Shown piece after piece: positions 36,155-46,261 of a stretch of 59,787 bases of DNA. Source of the DNA: Rhizophlyctis rosea. Its lineage: Eukaryota; Chytridiomycota; Chytridiomycetes; Rhizophlyctidales; Rhizophlyctidaceae. Positions within the stretch are counted from its first letter, which is position 1, and every line of letters starts with the position of its first letter. The notes beneath the pieces are model-generated. The model was not told where the DNA came from and ran no database searches. It was given only the letters and a program-made list of their open reading frames with translations. The position numbers and the translations under genes are program-made. The stretch is from positions 1 to 59,787 of the forward strand of contig JADGJC010000253.1 of assembly GCA_027596075.1 (NCBI GenBank). Reading direction: 5' to 3'.

Positions 36155-38520
36155 GTCCGACGGTGCGTTGTTTTCGGGATGATTGCCTCGCAAGGAGGGC
36201 AACCAAGCTGTAGCAGGGGTTGAGCTAGTGTTCGGATCGTTCGAGACAAATCCGCGGCCATTCCCGACACCTGTCACAATATCATGCGCTCGCGTACACT
36301 TGTTCCAAAACGCGCTACTTTCAGCAACGTTGATGCTCCACAATCCTCGGCAAGAGTACCACGTGCGAAATGCCCCTGGAAATGATGCTTTTCATGTTGG
36401 TTTGCCATTTTTGTTGACTGTCCTAATTGGATACAACTCGAGCTACCGCATCTGGGCAGAAAAGGTTTCAACCCGGTTGAGTCCGATCTCACAGGGTGCC
36501 GATTTCCCCACTCAGAGGGGAGTGACACATATGCCAGTTCAACTGATAAGTCTGATAGCTGCACCGCAGTACCCCACCCTCAATGATTGGCTCGGCGAAT
36601 CGGGACTAAAAGGATTACCTCGAGTTTTACAACAGGGTCCAGGGGGAGCAACATTCGTGAACCACAAAAGTCAAGCCATACCTGGCAAAGCTATGAAGTT
36701 GCATCAGGCAGAAAAAGCGCTGTTCCCGGTCCAGTTCCTCGAGCCGCATTTCGAGATACAACGAAAGCGGGTTCTATTCAGCTCTAGTCGGTTCTTCTGT
36801 ATTTCGTCAAGATCAATCATTCACGAATCCGCTCACCAGTTTAAATTACAAGGAGCGTGCCAAGGAATGTTGGAAGGCAAAGGTTGCCTGATGAGGACAT
36901 CTTGATTGAATCACATGTTCAACATATCAGAAACACCTGGTCAGCTCTCACAACATCAGCTTGCTGATATGGACACCATGCAGGCTCGGGTGCCCATTCT
37001 TCCCCGCAGGTGGAGCAAGAAGCAGCAATGGGCAATACTGAAGCATGCTAGCTCACTCAGCTGAAGCATGAGATAGGATGTACAGAGACGAGATATCAAA
37101 CACATACTACGCACTGCTACTCACTACGGTCGGCTTAAACCGCTGTCATTATTCTGCACCACGGAAGGATTCTGAATGTTATGCCCGATTGAGAATTTTA
37201 CCGTATGTTTACCCTGCATCCATGGAAGTGATTGCGAACATGGCAAAGAAGTTTGTCAGCTTTGCACCTCTCAACTGGTTGTTACAACCCATTGTTTTTG
37301 CATTTCAGCGGATTCACGATTGTGCATTACGAAGGAAGGATCTAACATCAGATAGCAGTTGTGAAGGGCTGGCGTCTCAAAAAACATGCGCTGCCGAACT
37401 TATCCTCCATTGTTCATAGTCAGTTTGACCAATTTCGAAGTTCTTGATCCGTTCCACAATCACGTTTCAAATTCCGAAAGGCAAAATGATTTCAACTTCC
37501 ATGGTGTGGAATAATTCTGCACTCGGTCATATTGTGCTTTGTTACCACAAAAATGACACCATTGTTGCGTCTCCTACACGGTTGCGCACTTCGCCGCAGC
37601 CGCTTCAGCCTTCAGAAACTTGCGATCTGAATAAACACTACTTGCTGCGTGCATCCACTCCTTTCTGGATCATTGCTCTCTGGTCCCTATACCTTGTTCC
37701 TGTGATTATCTTACCTTCAACACTCAAAATGACTGTGAATGGTCGCATCCGTAGCGTACTGATCTAACGGTGTCCGTCCGCCAGCTTCCGCCCGTCATCC
37801 TCCAATCTTTGTCAATTCTCCTATTGTTGCACACTCTCATTGCATCAAGTGGCTGGTACGGAAAATGGAAAGTTCTTGAGATGCATGCACTAATGGAAAT
37901 GAATAACGAGATCTGATCCCATAGGTCAGAGTTTCCCCCAAAGCCTATGGCTCTCGCCGACTATTCGAGGCCTCGCAAGCTTTTTTGCCATACAGCCATG
38001 GGTGACCGAGCAACGTAATAGCCTATATGACAGGGTCATCACCAAAGTGAAAAATCAAAAGGGGGGCTACCAAGAAAGCAGGCGAATCTGTCAAGAACAT
38101 CGGAAACGATGTTGACGACAGTGGTACCTCATGCACTTGTGAAAAGCCAAGTGGAGCAAGTTTGGAAGGAGATCAAGCCAAAAAAAGCACATGCGAAGGA
38201 AACATATGCGAAGCCCTGAGATTTCTGAAACTGGAGTGGGATATTGAATGACATCCTTGATCATAAAAACCACACATCTATGCGGCAAGCAACCTAACAC
38301 ACAGCCATGCACATCATTTCACTTGGTGCACGCCAGATGGAAAGCAAAGTTTCATCTAGCAATTTATTGTATTCATTGTACACCCGACATTCTCCAAGCC
38401 AACGCCTCTTCAGCAGACCCGCCCTGCCGTAAAGACAAAATTAACAATCCAACAAAGCAGCCAACCAAAAAATGTCTCTCACTGCATCCGCCCACGCAGC
38501 CGCCCTACCTACAAAGCCGT

Positions 38521-38853
38521 CTAACTACACGAAGTCTGAATGTCCAGCTCCACAGGTGGACCTCGAAGAAACTTGTTCCCTTGGCCGCAGCAATAACTGA
38601 CAGGCCCCGTCAAGCGACTAACTAACTGAGAAGCCGTCCCCGTCAGTCGGTTGGAGAGAGTCGACAGATTGATGGTGCATCTGTTGTATTGGCCACTTGA
38701 GCCGCAGTTATAGTCGTAGGTTGCCCAGGATGTCGGGACGCCTACGATGGCTTCGCCGTTGACGGTGACGGTGTAGGTACAGGTGGTCCTTTGGGCGAGC
38801 GAGGGATTGAGGAGGGTTGTGAGGGCCGTGAGGAGGTAGAGTTTTGTTTGCAT
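38521..38853 (-). CDS. Small secreted cysteine-rich protein
   Basis: A single-exon 110-aa protein starting at the ATG at 38853. The open frame extends 37 codons upstream, but only this start gives a clean signal peptide (MQTKLYLLTALTTLLNPSLAQ, cleavage after the Ala near 20). The mature part is about 90 aa with six cysteines (TTCTYT, YNCG, NRCT, YCCG, TSCS), consistent with three disulfides, and contains the glycosylation sequon NLS. No family is recognised. It is probably an extracellular protein in the style of small secreted fungal proteins; whether it has an effector role cannot be judged. It lies 1.2 kb from another, broken, secreted-type gene, across an assembly gap. Confidence 0.75.
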   Translation of the reverse strand: MQTKLYLLTALTTLLNPSLAQRTTCTYTVTVNGEAIVGVPTSWATYDYNCGSSGQYNRCTINLSTLSNRLTGTASQLVSRLTGPVSYCCGQGNKFLRGPPVELDIQTSCS

Positions 38854-39281
38854 CGTTGAGTATTCTGTTGGGTTTGTTTTTTCGATATTGGGGTAGTTGG
38901 ATGTCGGTGAGGGCAAGGTCGGGGAATTGCCGTCTTCGGAATACGTTTTCGATTTGGTGAGCACGTTACGTTAACTTTGAGGGTCGCTGGTCAGATCAGG
39001 AGGAGTCTCTTTATATCTGAATCAGGATTGCTTCGCATTTTGCCCACAATGGTTCATCGGAAATGCAACGTGGATGGGATGCATTGTAACCCTTCTTGCT
39101 GCAAACCCTCAGCGGCGTCCAATTTGCCATCTGTAAAGGGCTCCAATATCAAGAGAACTTTCACAATCTGTACGCCACCGCAGACTGGTGATGTCCTTCT
39201 TGATTTTGCATGCTGCACGCAATACGCCTTCTGGTGAGTGCCTGTCTGTGCCGATCGCGATCCGATCGTTCCAAACCCCGC

Positions 39282-39320
39282 GGGGGGGGGGGGGGGGNNN
39301 NNNNNNNCCCCCCCCCCCCC
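39282..39320. other. Assembly gap flanked by poly-G and poly-C
   Basis: Sixteen Gs (39282-39297), ten Ns (39298-39307) and thirteen Cs (39308-39320). Read outward, both contig ends finish in poly-G, which is typical of sequencing artefact at contig ends. Distance across the gap is unknown. Confidence 0.95.
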
Positions 39321-39753
39321 TCTCCGGCCGCGGGCCTTCTCCTGGACGTCCATTGGGCTGCACCAGAACGCATCGTCTGTGGATGGTTTGACAGAACAAA
39401 CGATGCGCGGCTCAAACAGATCGCGTTCGAAAAGAAAGTCCGCCCACTTCCCTGTTTTGAGGTCGGCTGCATGCTGAAATGAAGCGGCAACGCACAGAGC
39501 CATTCCTGATGCTGCATGCATCCTCCCAGCGGGCCACGATGCACCAATAACTCTCGCAAGCAGTGGAGTGGATTTCCTTGTGTAACCAGATTCTTCAAGG
39601 GACTCATGGTTCGGAATCCGTTTGCGGGGGCAATGCGATATCCTCTCGTGGAGATGTGTTCCCATAACTACGCAATTATTCCAGCGACAATGTTCCTGGA
39701 CTGCCGGTGCGAAGGGGCCCCATCTCCAGCATCACTTTCTCATCAGAGGAAGG

Positions 39754-39828
39754 TCACAAATGAGGCTTGGTGGTGCGGGCGGGTTAACGCGGCACAGTGA
39801 CATAGGGCCAGCCACACCTGGCCCGGCT
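39754..39828 (+). repeat. Dispersed repeat, copy 2
   Basis: Partner of 32334-32409, same orientation, 7.4 kb away. The left boundary seems to be at ACAAA(T/C)GAGG; similarity ends soon after CCCGGC. Confidence 0.7.
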
Positions 39829-40062
39829 GCAACCCAGTCTGGAGGATGCGGTGTTGCGGAATTCTCGTAACCACAGACAGGACATGCTTTCCCTTACGGA
39901 GAGATAGTGGACTAATGGTTCTGAACGCGGTTGCGTTTATTAACTAGTCGCTGCTGTGTGGATGCGACTCTAGCCATTGTGCTCCCTTGCTTTCATATTC
40001 ACTCAGCCTCCCAAACCAGACCGATCAAACCCAGTTTATCACGCACCAAGGCACCGCAAGAC

Positions 40063-40450
40063 ATGTTCGCGAAGCTTGGCCTCACCCTCTGCGTGGCAAC
40101 CGCCGCCTTCCAAGCACTCCTCCCTGCCGTCCATGCTGGAACCTAACGCCGCTGCAAAAACACCCAGCTCGCCAGCCGGACCCGCCCCATCTACGGGATC
40201 ACTGAAGCATGCAGAACGACTCCCGACACCTGGTGCTCTACCAACCTGCAACCTCGGTGGGGGAACTTGCGAATATTGCGAATACAGGGAGGCGGGACAG
40301 GGTGATGATGCAAGTTATCAGATTCTCCAAAAATGGTGTAAACTAGCAAAGGGTTACGACGAGTACACCGGCAATATTATATATGGAACGGACGTTATAA
40401 GTCAAATCAACACATGCATTACTTGCGGCGGATGCCCCTACTATGTTTAG
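40063..40450 (+). pseudogene. Broken small secreted Cys-rich protein gene
   Basis: The ATG at 40063 opens a good signal peptide (MFAKLGLTLCVATAAFQALL, cleavage near VHA) but the frame stops at TAA 40144-40146. In the same frame beyond the stop, sequence continues protein-like with cysteines (CKNTQ, TEACRTT, TWCSTN). From about 40250 the sensible frame shifts by one and continues as CNLGGGTCEYCEYREAG to INTCITCGGCPYYV and a stop at 40448-40450. A stop plus a frameshift within one secreted-protein-like unit suggests a recent pseudogene, or sequence errors near the assembly gap. No GT..AG intron repairs both faults. The family is unrecognised. Confidence 0.6.
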
Positions 40451-41066
40451 TTGTTTGGGGCCAACTCAGTCGTGCATTTGGCGGCTGTAGGATAGCACAT
40501 TTTTATAAGATTTGTTTTACAATGTTGTATCAACATGACGATCCCACTTGTTACGATCATTTGACTCTTTTACCCTTCCATTTTCCAAAGAGTTGTGGTG
40601 AGGACCCAAGCAAGCCTTCTTGTTCTTCAAATTCTTTATATCTTTTGGAAGTGGTGAGTGTGATATAGCTGCCAAGAGATCTCCTTGATTTTGGAGATCA
40701 GCGCATCTCCGAATTGCAGTTTCAATGAGCGTTGCGCTCTATGATATCAAATCGACGAGTCTTGTAGCAGCTGAGCTGCAGCTGAGCTGTGACTTCAAAA
40801 GTACAGCATTTTATTGGAGCCCGTGGCACTCCACTCCGATTTGGGGGGGGCACAGTGAGGCAGACAGTTGGTCACGTCAGCCACATCCGGATGCACACTG
40901 CAGCCCAACTTCAATCACTCCCCTCCAAGGTTCAAATAGCCCACTTTGCATCCGCTCAGCATCCAAGTTCTGGGCCCACTTTCTTTCAACTTTGTGAATC
41001 ATTTTTGGCCATTTTGGTTTTCCACCAACCCTATCGATCCGAGCACTCTAACTACCCCGGTCACCA
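40451..41066. other. Intergenic region
   Basis: No gene seen. A G8 run lies at about 40843-40850. The last 100 bases are TC-rich and probably form the leader of the ankyrin-like gene. Confidence 0.5.
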
Positions 41067-42233
41067 ATGACACAAGCCATGACTCTGCTTGCTCTGCCGC
41101 TAGAACTCCTACCCGCCATTGCCACCTACCTCCCCCCAGAAACAAGCTTCAAGCTTGGCGTTATCCTCGCTGTCCATTACAACTTTCCAGACGTGCGAGA
41201 CGCAGCTATCCCCCACCTTCCAAACGCAGTCCCAGATAAAGCCTCCGAAAAAGGTCAAGTCAGCTTACTGAACTGGTGGCTAGCTTGGCATTCCAAGGCT
41301 TCAGACCGCACTTTAACATATCCCGAAGTAGCAACTTTCAAAGCCAGCCGAAACGGATATACTTCCGTCCTTCAATGGTGGAAAGATAGCGGCCTGGAAA
41401 TGAAATACCATCAGGGGTTCTCCAATACTGGCATGTGGAGTCCTAGCGTCAAGGCGTACCGCTACCCTGTCCATGTCGCCTGTCGGATGGGCCACGTGAC
41501 GGTGCTGGAGTGGTGGAGACGGAGTGGCCTGAAGTTCCTGTACGACCACAATGCGATAGCTCACGCAAGTGCAAACGGTCATGTTGCAGTTTTGGAATGG
41601 TGGAAGACCAACGGTGTATCAGACTGGGATTGGTGGAACACCTACACCCCTCTTCAACGGTTGAATTTCGAGAAACTATATCTATCATATACGAAGAAAG
41701 CAATCAACCTCGCCTGCCGAAACGGAGAAGTAGCTGTATTAGAGTGGTGGAAGAATAGCGGGTTAGAACTCAAATATGACGGAATGGCAATATGTATAGC
41801 TAGCAAGCACGGGCGTATCAACGTATTAGACTGGTGGTTGCGGAGCGGCCTCCCACTCAAACTCAAAACGGGCAAGAAGTGGGGCAAACGATACGCACTC
41901 GACTGCGCCAGCAGCAACAACCAAATCGCTGCCCTCAACTGGTTCAAACACAACCGTCTCCCCCTACAGTACACCCACCATGCCTTCCCCAACATGTTTC
42001 ACAACGGCTACCTCGAAGTTGCAAAGTGGTGGCATGATGAAAGACTGCCTATGAAGTCCCCAAAATTCCCTGGGGGCGATTCGTATGCCGAAATGTGGCA
42101 TCTGGCGGAATATTGGAATGCGATGAGGGAGCATCCGGAGATGCTGGAATGGATGGAGGGGCAGGTGGAGAATCACAGAGAATTCGAGAAATTAGACTAC
42201 ACGAAGCAGATAGTAGGGAGGACTGACCTGTGA
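41067..42233 (+). CDS. F-box-like, WW-rich ankyrin-type repeat protein
   Basis: An intronless 388-aa protein. The N-terminus (LALPLELLPAIATYLPPE) resembles the start of an F-box, a motif that recruits proteins to SCF ubiquitin ligases. The rest is a solenoid of degenerate ankyrin-type repeats of about 33-36 residues, each with a signature VLEWW..SGL: QWWKDSGLEMKY, EWWRRSGLKFLY, EWWKTNG, EWWKNSGLELKY, DWWLRSGLPLKL, NWFKHNRLPLQY, KWWHDERLPMK. The ACRNGEVA and ASKHGRIN segments match the ankyrin A..GH..VV helix. Such WW variants are typical of large families in chytrids and some protists. The likely role is substrate or partner binding. A second in-frame ATG four codons in is an equally good start. 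Confidence 0.88.
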   Translation: MTQAMTLLALPLELLPAIATYLPPETSFKLGVILAVHYNFPDVRDAAIPHLPNAVPDKASEKGQVSLLNWWLAWHSKASDRTLTYPEVATFKASRNGYTSVLQWWKDSGLEMKYHQGFSNTGMWSPSVKAYRYPVHVACRMGHVTVLEWWRRSGLKFLYDHNAIAHASANGHVAVLEWWKTNGVSDWDWWNTYTPLQRLNFEKLYLSYTKKAINLACRNGEVAVLEWWKNSGLELKYDGMAICIASKHGRINVLDWWLRSGLPLKLKTGKKWGKRYALDCASSNNQIAALNWFKHNRLPLQYTHHAFPNMFHNGYLEVAKWWHDERLPMKSPKFPGGDSYAEMWHLAEYWNAMREHPEMLEWMEGQVENHREFEKLDYTKQIVGRTDL

Positions 42234-44122
42234 ATATTGATCAAATCGGTACCTGTAGATGATTTTACAGATTGCTGCTCCTAAGTTGGAAACTGAATCG
42301 TATACCACCTTTTGAGTTGGTGGAACAATCGCTGCTTTCGAAAAGAGTGATGTGACATTGACCGGCAAGAGAGCGATTCACCAGGATGATCGCTTCAGTA
42401 CTTCATGGCGGAGTTTTGGCAAGTCAAACGGAATTCTGATATGAGCGGCGTACAGCGTGGTATACTAGTTCTGCGACGAATCCGACGAGTGACTGAGCAG
42501 GGATGTCCTTGGGTGACGGTCGATGCTCATCGAAATGTCAGCTTTTGTGCGCAGCAAGGGTTTGGAACTCTGTTCCCTGATGATCTAGTGAACCGCCTTC
42601 ATTCCATTTTTTGAAAGTGCTGTTTTATAAATTCAATTTTGCTGCCAGCCATGCACCTCAACCTTGCATTGGTGTAGTCTTTCATGAAGGATGGACTCCT
42701 CAAATGCATCCGCTGGGACCCATACTCTTTTGCAAACGTAAGCATGCAAGTCAGGGACTGGATCAAAAATGACGTCGGAAAAAGGTTTTTGCGATCCCAG
42801 TGCAGGGGCCTGATGCCCTCACGCGCAGGACATCCAGCTTGTCTTCCACCTACTGACTAAGGATATAAGACCGCTTTCTAAGCTGCAGCCTAACCAGATG
42901 AAGTGATTTGCGTTTGACGAGGGCAGTGACGGGTGTTATCGAGTCCACCCTTTCTCGTTGACATTTGGACTTGAGTGTGGTGATAATTTCGCAATCATAG
43001 ATCTGCTTTGCCCACTTCCATCTTCTTCCCCATAAGCGCATAGAGGTAATAAGCGTCCCATTGCGCAGAAGGAAAAACAAACAAAGCGTGTGTGAGGGCA
43101 CCCATATGAAAAGGCATTTGGGGACTCCTCCCAGTATTTGCCTAAACGCTTTTTTCCACGCTTTGGTATTTTTGGATCCGTTCCACCATTGGAACTATTG
43201 AATGTAGTGGTATGCGGGTATAATGAACGCTTGTGTTGCCCTGTCTGATTTCGAGACAGAAGACCACATCTTGACCATCCCTCACGGTCGATCTGCTTCA
43301 TTGAACATATGGTGATGGTTTTGATTTTTTCGTTCTTTGTGATCACAATCCATAACTTTATCCAGATTATCCAATGGTGGGTTCACTAGTACATTTGGGT
43401 CAGTTGTTGACATATCCGTTGCAATCTGAAATCATATCCGGTCCGATTCAGATTGTATGAGTACGTCTCAGATGTTTCAAATCCGGTGTTTCATGAATTT
43501 TTCCTGCTGGGTGGGGGTCGTATTTTCAGCTAAAATAACCAAGAGGAAAAGGAAATGTCGACCGCAAGTACAACTATATAAGTAGTTGATCTGTAACAGG
43601 CGCTAATGCCTCATAGAAACGAAGATATCTATTACTAATCAACAACACAAAAAAGTGAAGCTTCTGATGACTCATTGCGCTGGCCGTGGGCTGACCTTTT
43701 GGGTCGGGGCCAAAGTAAGCTTTCAGCGGTGGATTGTGCTCGACTTCGAGTATTGTGGATCGGAGCTTGATGACGGGAGAAACGAAGGAAGGGGCGGGGT
43801 TGGTGTTATTACAAACGACGTGGGGCGAGGACGGACATGGACCTTTGATCCAAATGGGTGGTGGATGAAAGTGGAGTCTTGCATGATGCAGATGAGGGAA
43901 TAATGCGGTCGGAAATGGGACTAAAAAGATTGTGATGCGACATAAGGAAAGGTCAGGGTCATGGGATGGGCGACAGGCGTTTGAGGCGCTAGCGGAGGAG
44001 ATCAGGTTCAGACAAGGTAGGGTTACGGCATTCGCCTTCCGGTCGAGGAATGGTGGTCGATGTAGAGCGGGAGTCACTGCGCGTTGGGTTTGGAGGGCAA
44101 GAGCACCGCTTGTGCGAATTGA
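42234..44122. other. Intergenic region between the ankyrin-like and TPR genes
   Basis: No gene I can support. A 167-codon minus-strand frame at 43574-44077, directly downstream of the TPR gene stop, is Pro/Ser/His-rich and GC-richer than its surroundings. It could be 3' UTR, a lost exon or a short unrecognised gene. Confidence 0.45.
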
Positions 44123-46261
44123 TCAGAGATATCGAAAAGTGAACTCCGCTGTTGGAACCGAAATTCTTCCCTTTTCAGCGTGGTCCGTTTCAGCAACCGC
44201 TTTCCCAATCTCTACCCCCGCGCTACGTGCTTCAGCGGCGACGCAACTGTCCACTCCGGCAAACGATGTAGGCAAAGCTTTCGCCTCGTCCGTCCGTGCC
44301 TGGTGCCCTTCATCCACCTTTGCAATTCCACCCCCCAAAGACACTTTTCCCATCGCGGCTTCCAGACGACGAACCTCGTCACTTCGTCTGGCCCCCATGG
44401 CCTTCAGACTCTCGATAGTCTGCAATGTTGCTGGATCCTCCGTACCAAGCATTCTGCTCCTGCCCTCGATACATATCTCAAAAGCCATCTCGGCAGCGTC
44501 ATACAGTCCGACCCACCCGAGCGATTCCGCAAACTTAGCATAAACCCTGAGCGTACCATCCATGAGATCCATCCCCGCCACCCTCCGTTTTCTGCAGCAA
44601 AATTCGACAATTTTCGACGCGTCCTCATATTTACCCTGACACATCAAGATTCCTGCCAAGGATTCCGCATCGTTGAGTGATTCAAAATGCGCAATGTTCA
44701 CTAGCGCACACTGCCTGCCGACCAAATCCCAGAGGAGCGCTTCTGCATCCTCCCAACGTCGTTGAGACACGTACGCCGAAGCTAACTGTCGTATCGATCC
44801 CAATACCTCCGGATGATCTAGTTCTAACTCTTTTTGTTTGATCTGCAAGCAGCATTGCAAGTTACCCTCCGCCATAGCAAAGTCTCCGTTTGCAACGCAT
44901 ATTTTTGCCAGCTCTCCCATTGGCCTCGCTATATGCAGATGTTGCGGACCTAATGCTCTTTGCATCTTCTTGATGTGATCTACGTACAGCCTTTTCGCCT
45001 TTTCAGGGCTGCCGGTTTGGCTGGCGTACAAGTCTCCCAAGGCCTGAAGGGTATCCAATGTGCTTGTATCATCAAGCCCCAAAACCCGTCCGCTCCGTTC
45101 CAGGCATTCCGTGAGTAGACGTTCCACCTTATCATATGACGACGCTGTCCCTTTCTCCCGACCCCAGTACACGGTGGCCAGACTACGAATAGTTGCAAGT
45201 GTATCCCGATGGCTTTCCCCGAGAACTCCCTTTCGACGCGTCAAACAGTCACTTAGAAACTTCTCCGCCTCTTCACATTTGCCCCATTCCGAATATAGTT
45301 TACCCAGGCGAAACATGCAATCAAGAGTGTCCGGATGATCATCCCCTAGCGCAATACTCCTCCTCTTCCAGCACTCTAAATATACGGTCTCGGCGTCAGC
45401 AAGCCTGCCCCGCATTACATCCTCCTCAGCATAGAACAAACGCATCGGTATCGCTCCCAGGCCGGACTCATCAGGCAACTCTGGGTGTAGTGGATTTGGA
45501 AGGGGGAGCGTATCGGTCCAGTCCAGGATGGTGCGCCAGATCTTTTTGTTCAAGGTATAGAATCCGACGGTCGACCGAATCACTTCCTTGATCACATCCA
45601 GATCATTCCCATCCGTGGCCTGGCACTCTTCGGATTTGATGGACCCGACAATCTTGGCGAGTTGGTCGGGCTGTTTATATATGGCTTCTAGGTAGGCAGG
45701 TCCTTCGGCGGGAGGGAATGCTGCGTTGAAGTTGGACTCGCTTTTGATGCAAGCGTAGAGCTCGAAAACGCACCAGGCTCGGGTGAAGGTGATGGGGGCG
45801 TACCAGGGCGACAGAACCATCACAACGTTTTCGATGGTGGAGATGGTGTTCACGAATGTGGTTTGCAACCAATCGGCTTCCAGCTTGCTCCGTCCGTGTT
45901 GCGGGAGTGTAAACAGGTCAAACCAGACAAACACGTCGCCAGCCACGGACTTATTGGTCTCGAAGTAGGCAGTGATGGAATCAACAACGTCAAGGAACTT
46001 GTAAACCCAGCTATGGCTGATGAAGCAGTTGGACGTTCCAACCATGGAGGAAGATTTACGTTGTTGGCAGATGGATTCTCCGGGGCGCGTGAGAGATTTG
46101 ATGAAGGTTTCGCATACGTCGCTGGTGGTTAGCCCTTCGAACTTGACGCGACTGCCGCATTCAATCATGAATTCATTGAAAAACTCGATTCGGACGCCCA
46201 AAAGAGGGAGATCCTCTGCATTTGAAGGTGTGTCCGAACTTCCGGTTTCGGTGGCGAGCAT
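44123..46261 (-). CDS. TIR-like N-terminal domain plus TPR protein, paralogue of the 4.4-kb gene
   Basis: An intronless 712-aa protein. The N-terminal domain repeats every motif of the 4358-5986 protein at matching positions: LLGVRIEFFNEF at 20-31, CFISHSW at 79-85, WFDLFTLPQH at 113-122, a PW near 152-153 and RAWCVFEL at 161-168 (putative TIR-type glutamate E167). About eight TPRs follow (roughly 270-620), including ECWKRRSIALGDDHPDTL and CLTRRKGVLGESHRDTL. These are more degenerate than in the paralogue. The tail is Ala/Glu-rich. The two proteins differ strongly in TPR number and sequence but share the N-terminal block, as in a receptor-like family with a fixed output domain and variable sensor. 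Enzyme activity and partners are unknown. Confidence 0.9.
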   Translation of the reverse strand: MLATETGSSDTPSNAEDLPLLGVRIEFFNEFMIECGSRVKFEGLTTSDVCETFIKSLTRPGESICQQRKSSSMVGTSNCFISHSWVYKFLDVVDSITAYFETNKSVAGDVFVWFDLFTLPQHGRSKLEADWLQTTFVNTISTIENVVMVLSPWYAPITFTRAWCVFELYACIKSESNFNAAFPPAEGPAYLEAIYKQPDQLAKIVGSIKSEECQATDGNDLDVIKEVIRSTVGFYTLNKKIWRTILDWTDTLPLPNPLHPELPDESGLGAIPMRLFYAEEDVMRGRLADAETVYLECWKRRSIALGDDHPDTLDCMFRLGKLYSEWGKCEEAEKFLSDCLTRRKGVLGESHRDTLATIRSLATVYWGREKGTASSYDKVERLLTECLERSGRVLGLDDTSTLDTLQALGDLYASQTGSPEKAKRLYVDHIKKMQRALGPQHLHIARPMGELAKICVANGDFAMAEGNLQCCLQIKQKELELDHPEVLGSIRQLASAYVSQRRWEDAEALLWDLVGRQCALVNIAHFESLNDAESLAGILMCQGKYEDASKIVEFCCRKRRVAGMDLMDGTLRVYAKFAESLGWVGLYDAAEMAFEICIEGRSRMLGTEDPATLQTIESLKAMGARRSDEVRRLEAAMGKVSLGGGIAKVDEGHQARTDEAKALPTSFAGVDSCVAAEARSAGVEIGKAVAETDHAEKGRISVPTAEFTFRYL

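Larger units (their letters stand above)
32085..38520. other. Large intergenic block with hairpins, a dispersed repeat and a tRNA-like sequence
   Basis: No supportable gene. The longest open frame, 36183-36905 (240 codons, plus), has no motif and no coding bias I can see. Distinct elements listed separately are a dispersed repeat copy (32334-32409), AAGCGCTT hairpins (35601-35690, 36130-36154) and a tRNA-like sequence (35711-35793). Confidence 0.5.
38854..40062. other. Intergenic region containing the assembly gap
   Basis: No supportable gene. Apparent open frames through 39.2-39.5 kb run across Ns and homopolymers and are artefacts. A copy of the dispersed repeat lies at 39754-39828. Confidence 0.6.

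Noticed and set aside
36183..36905. 240-codon plus-strand frame
   Set aside because: Long, but without motif, signal peptide, coding bias or spliced partner; treated as a chance frame.
39054..39870. Several open frames of 80-200 codons around the gap
   Set aside because: They run through Ns and homopolymers and change frame with them; artefacts.
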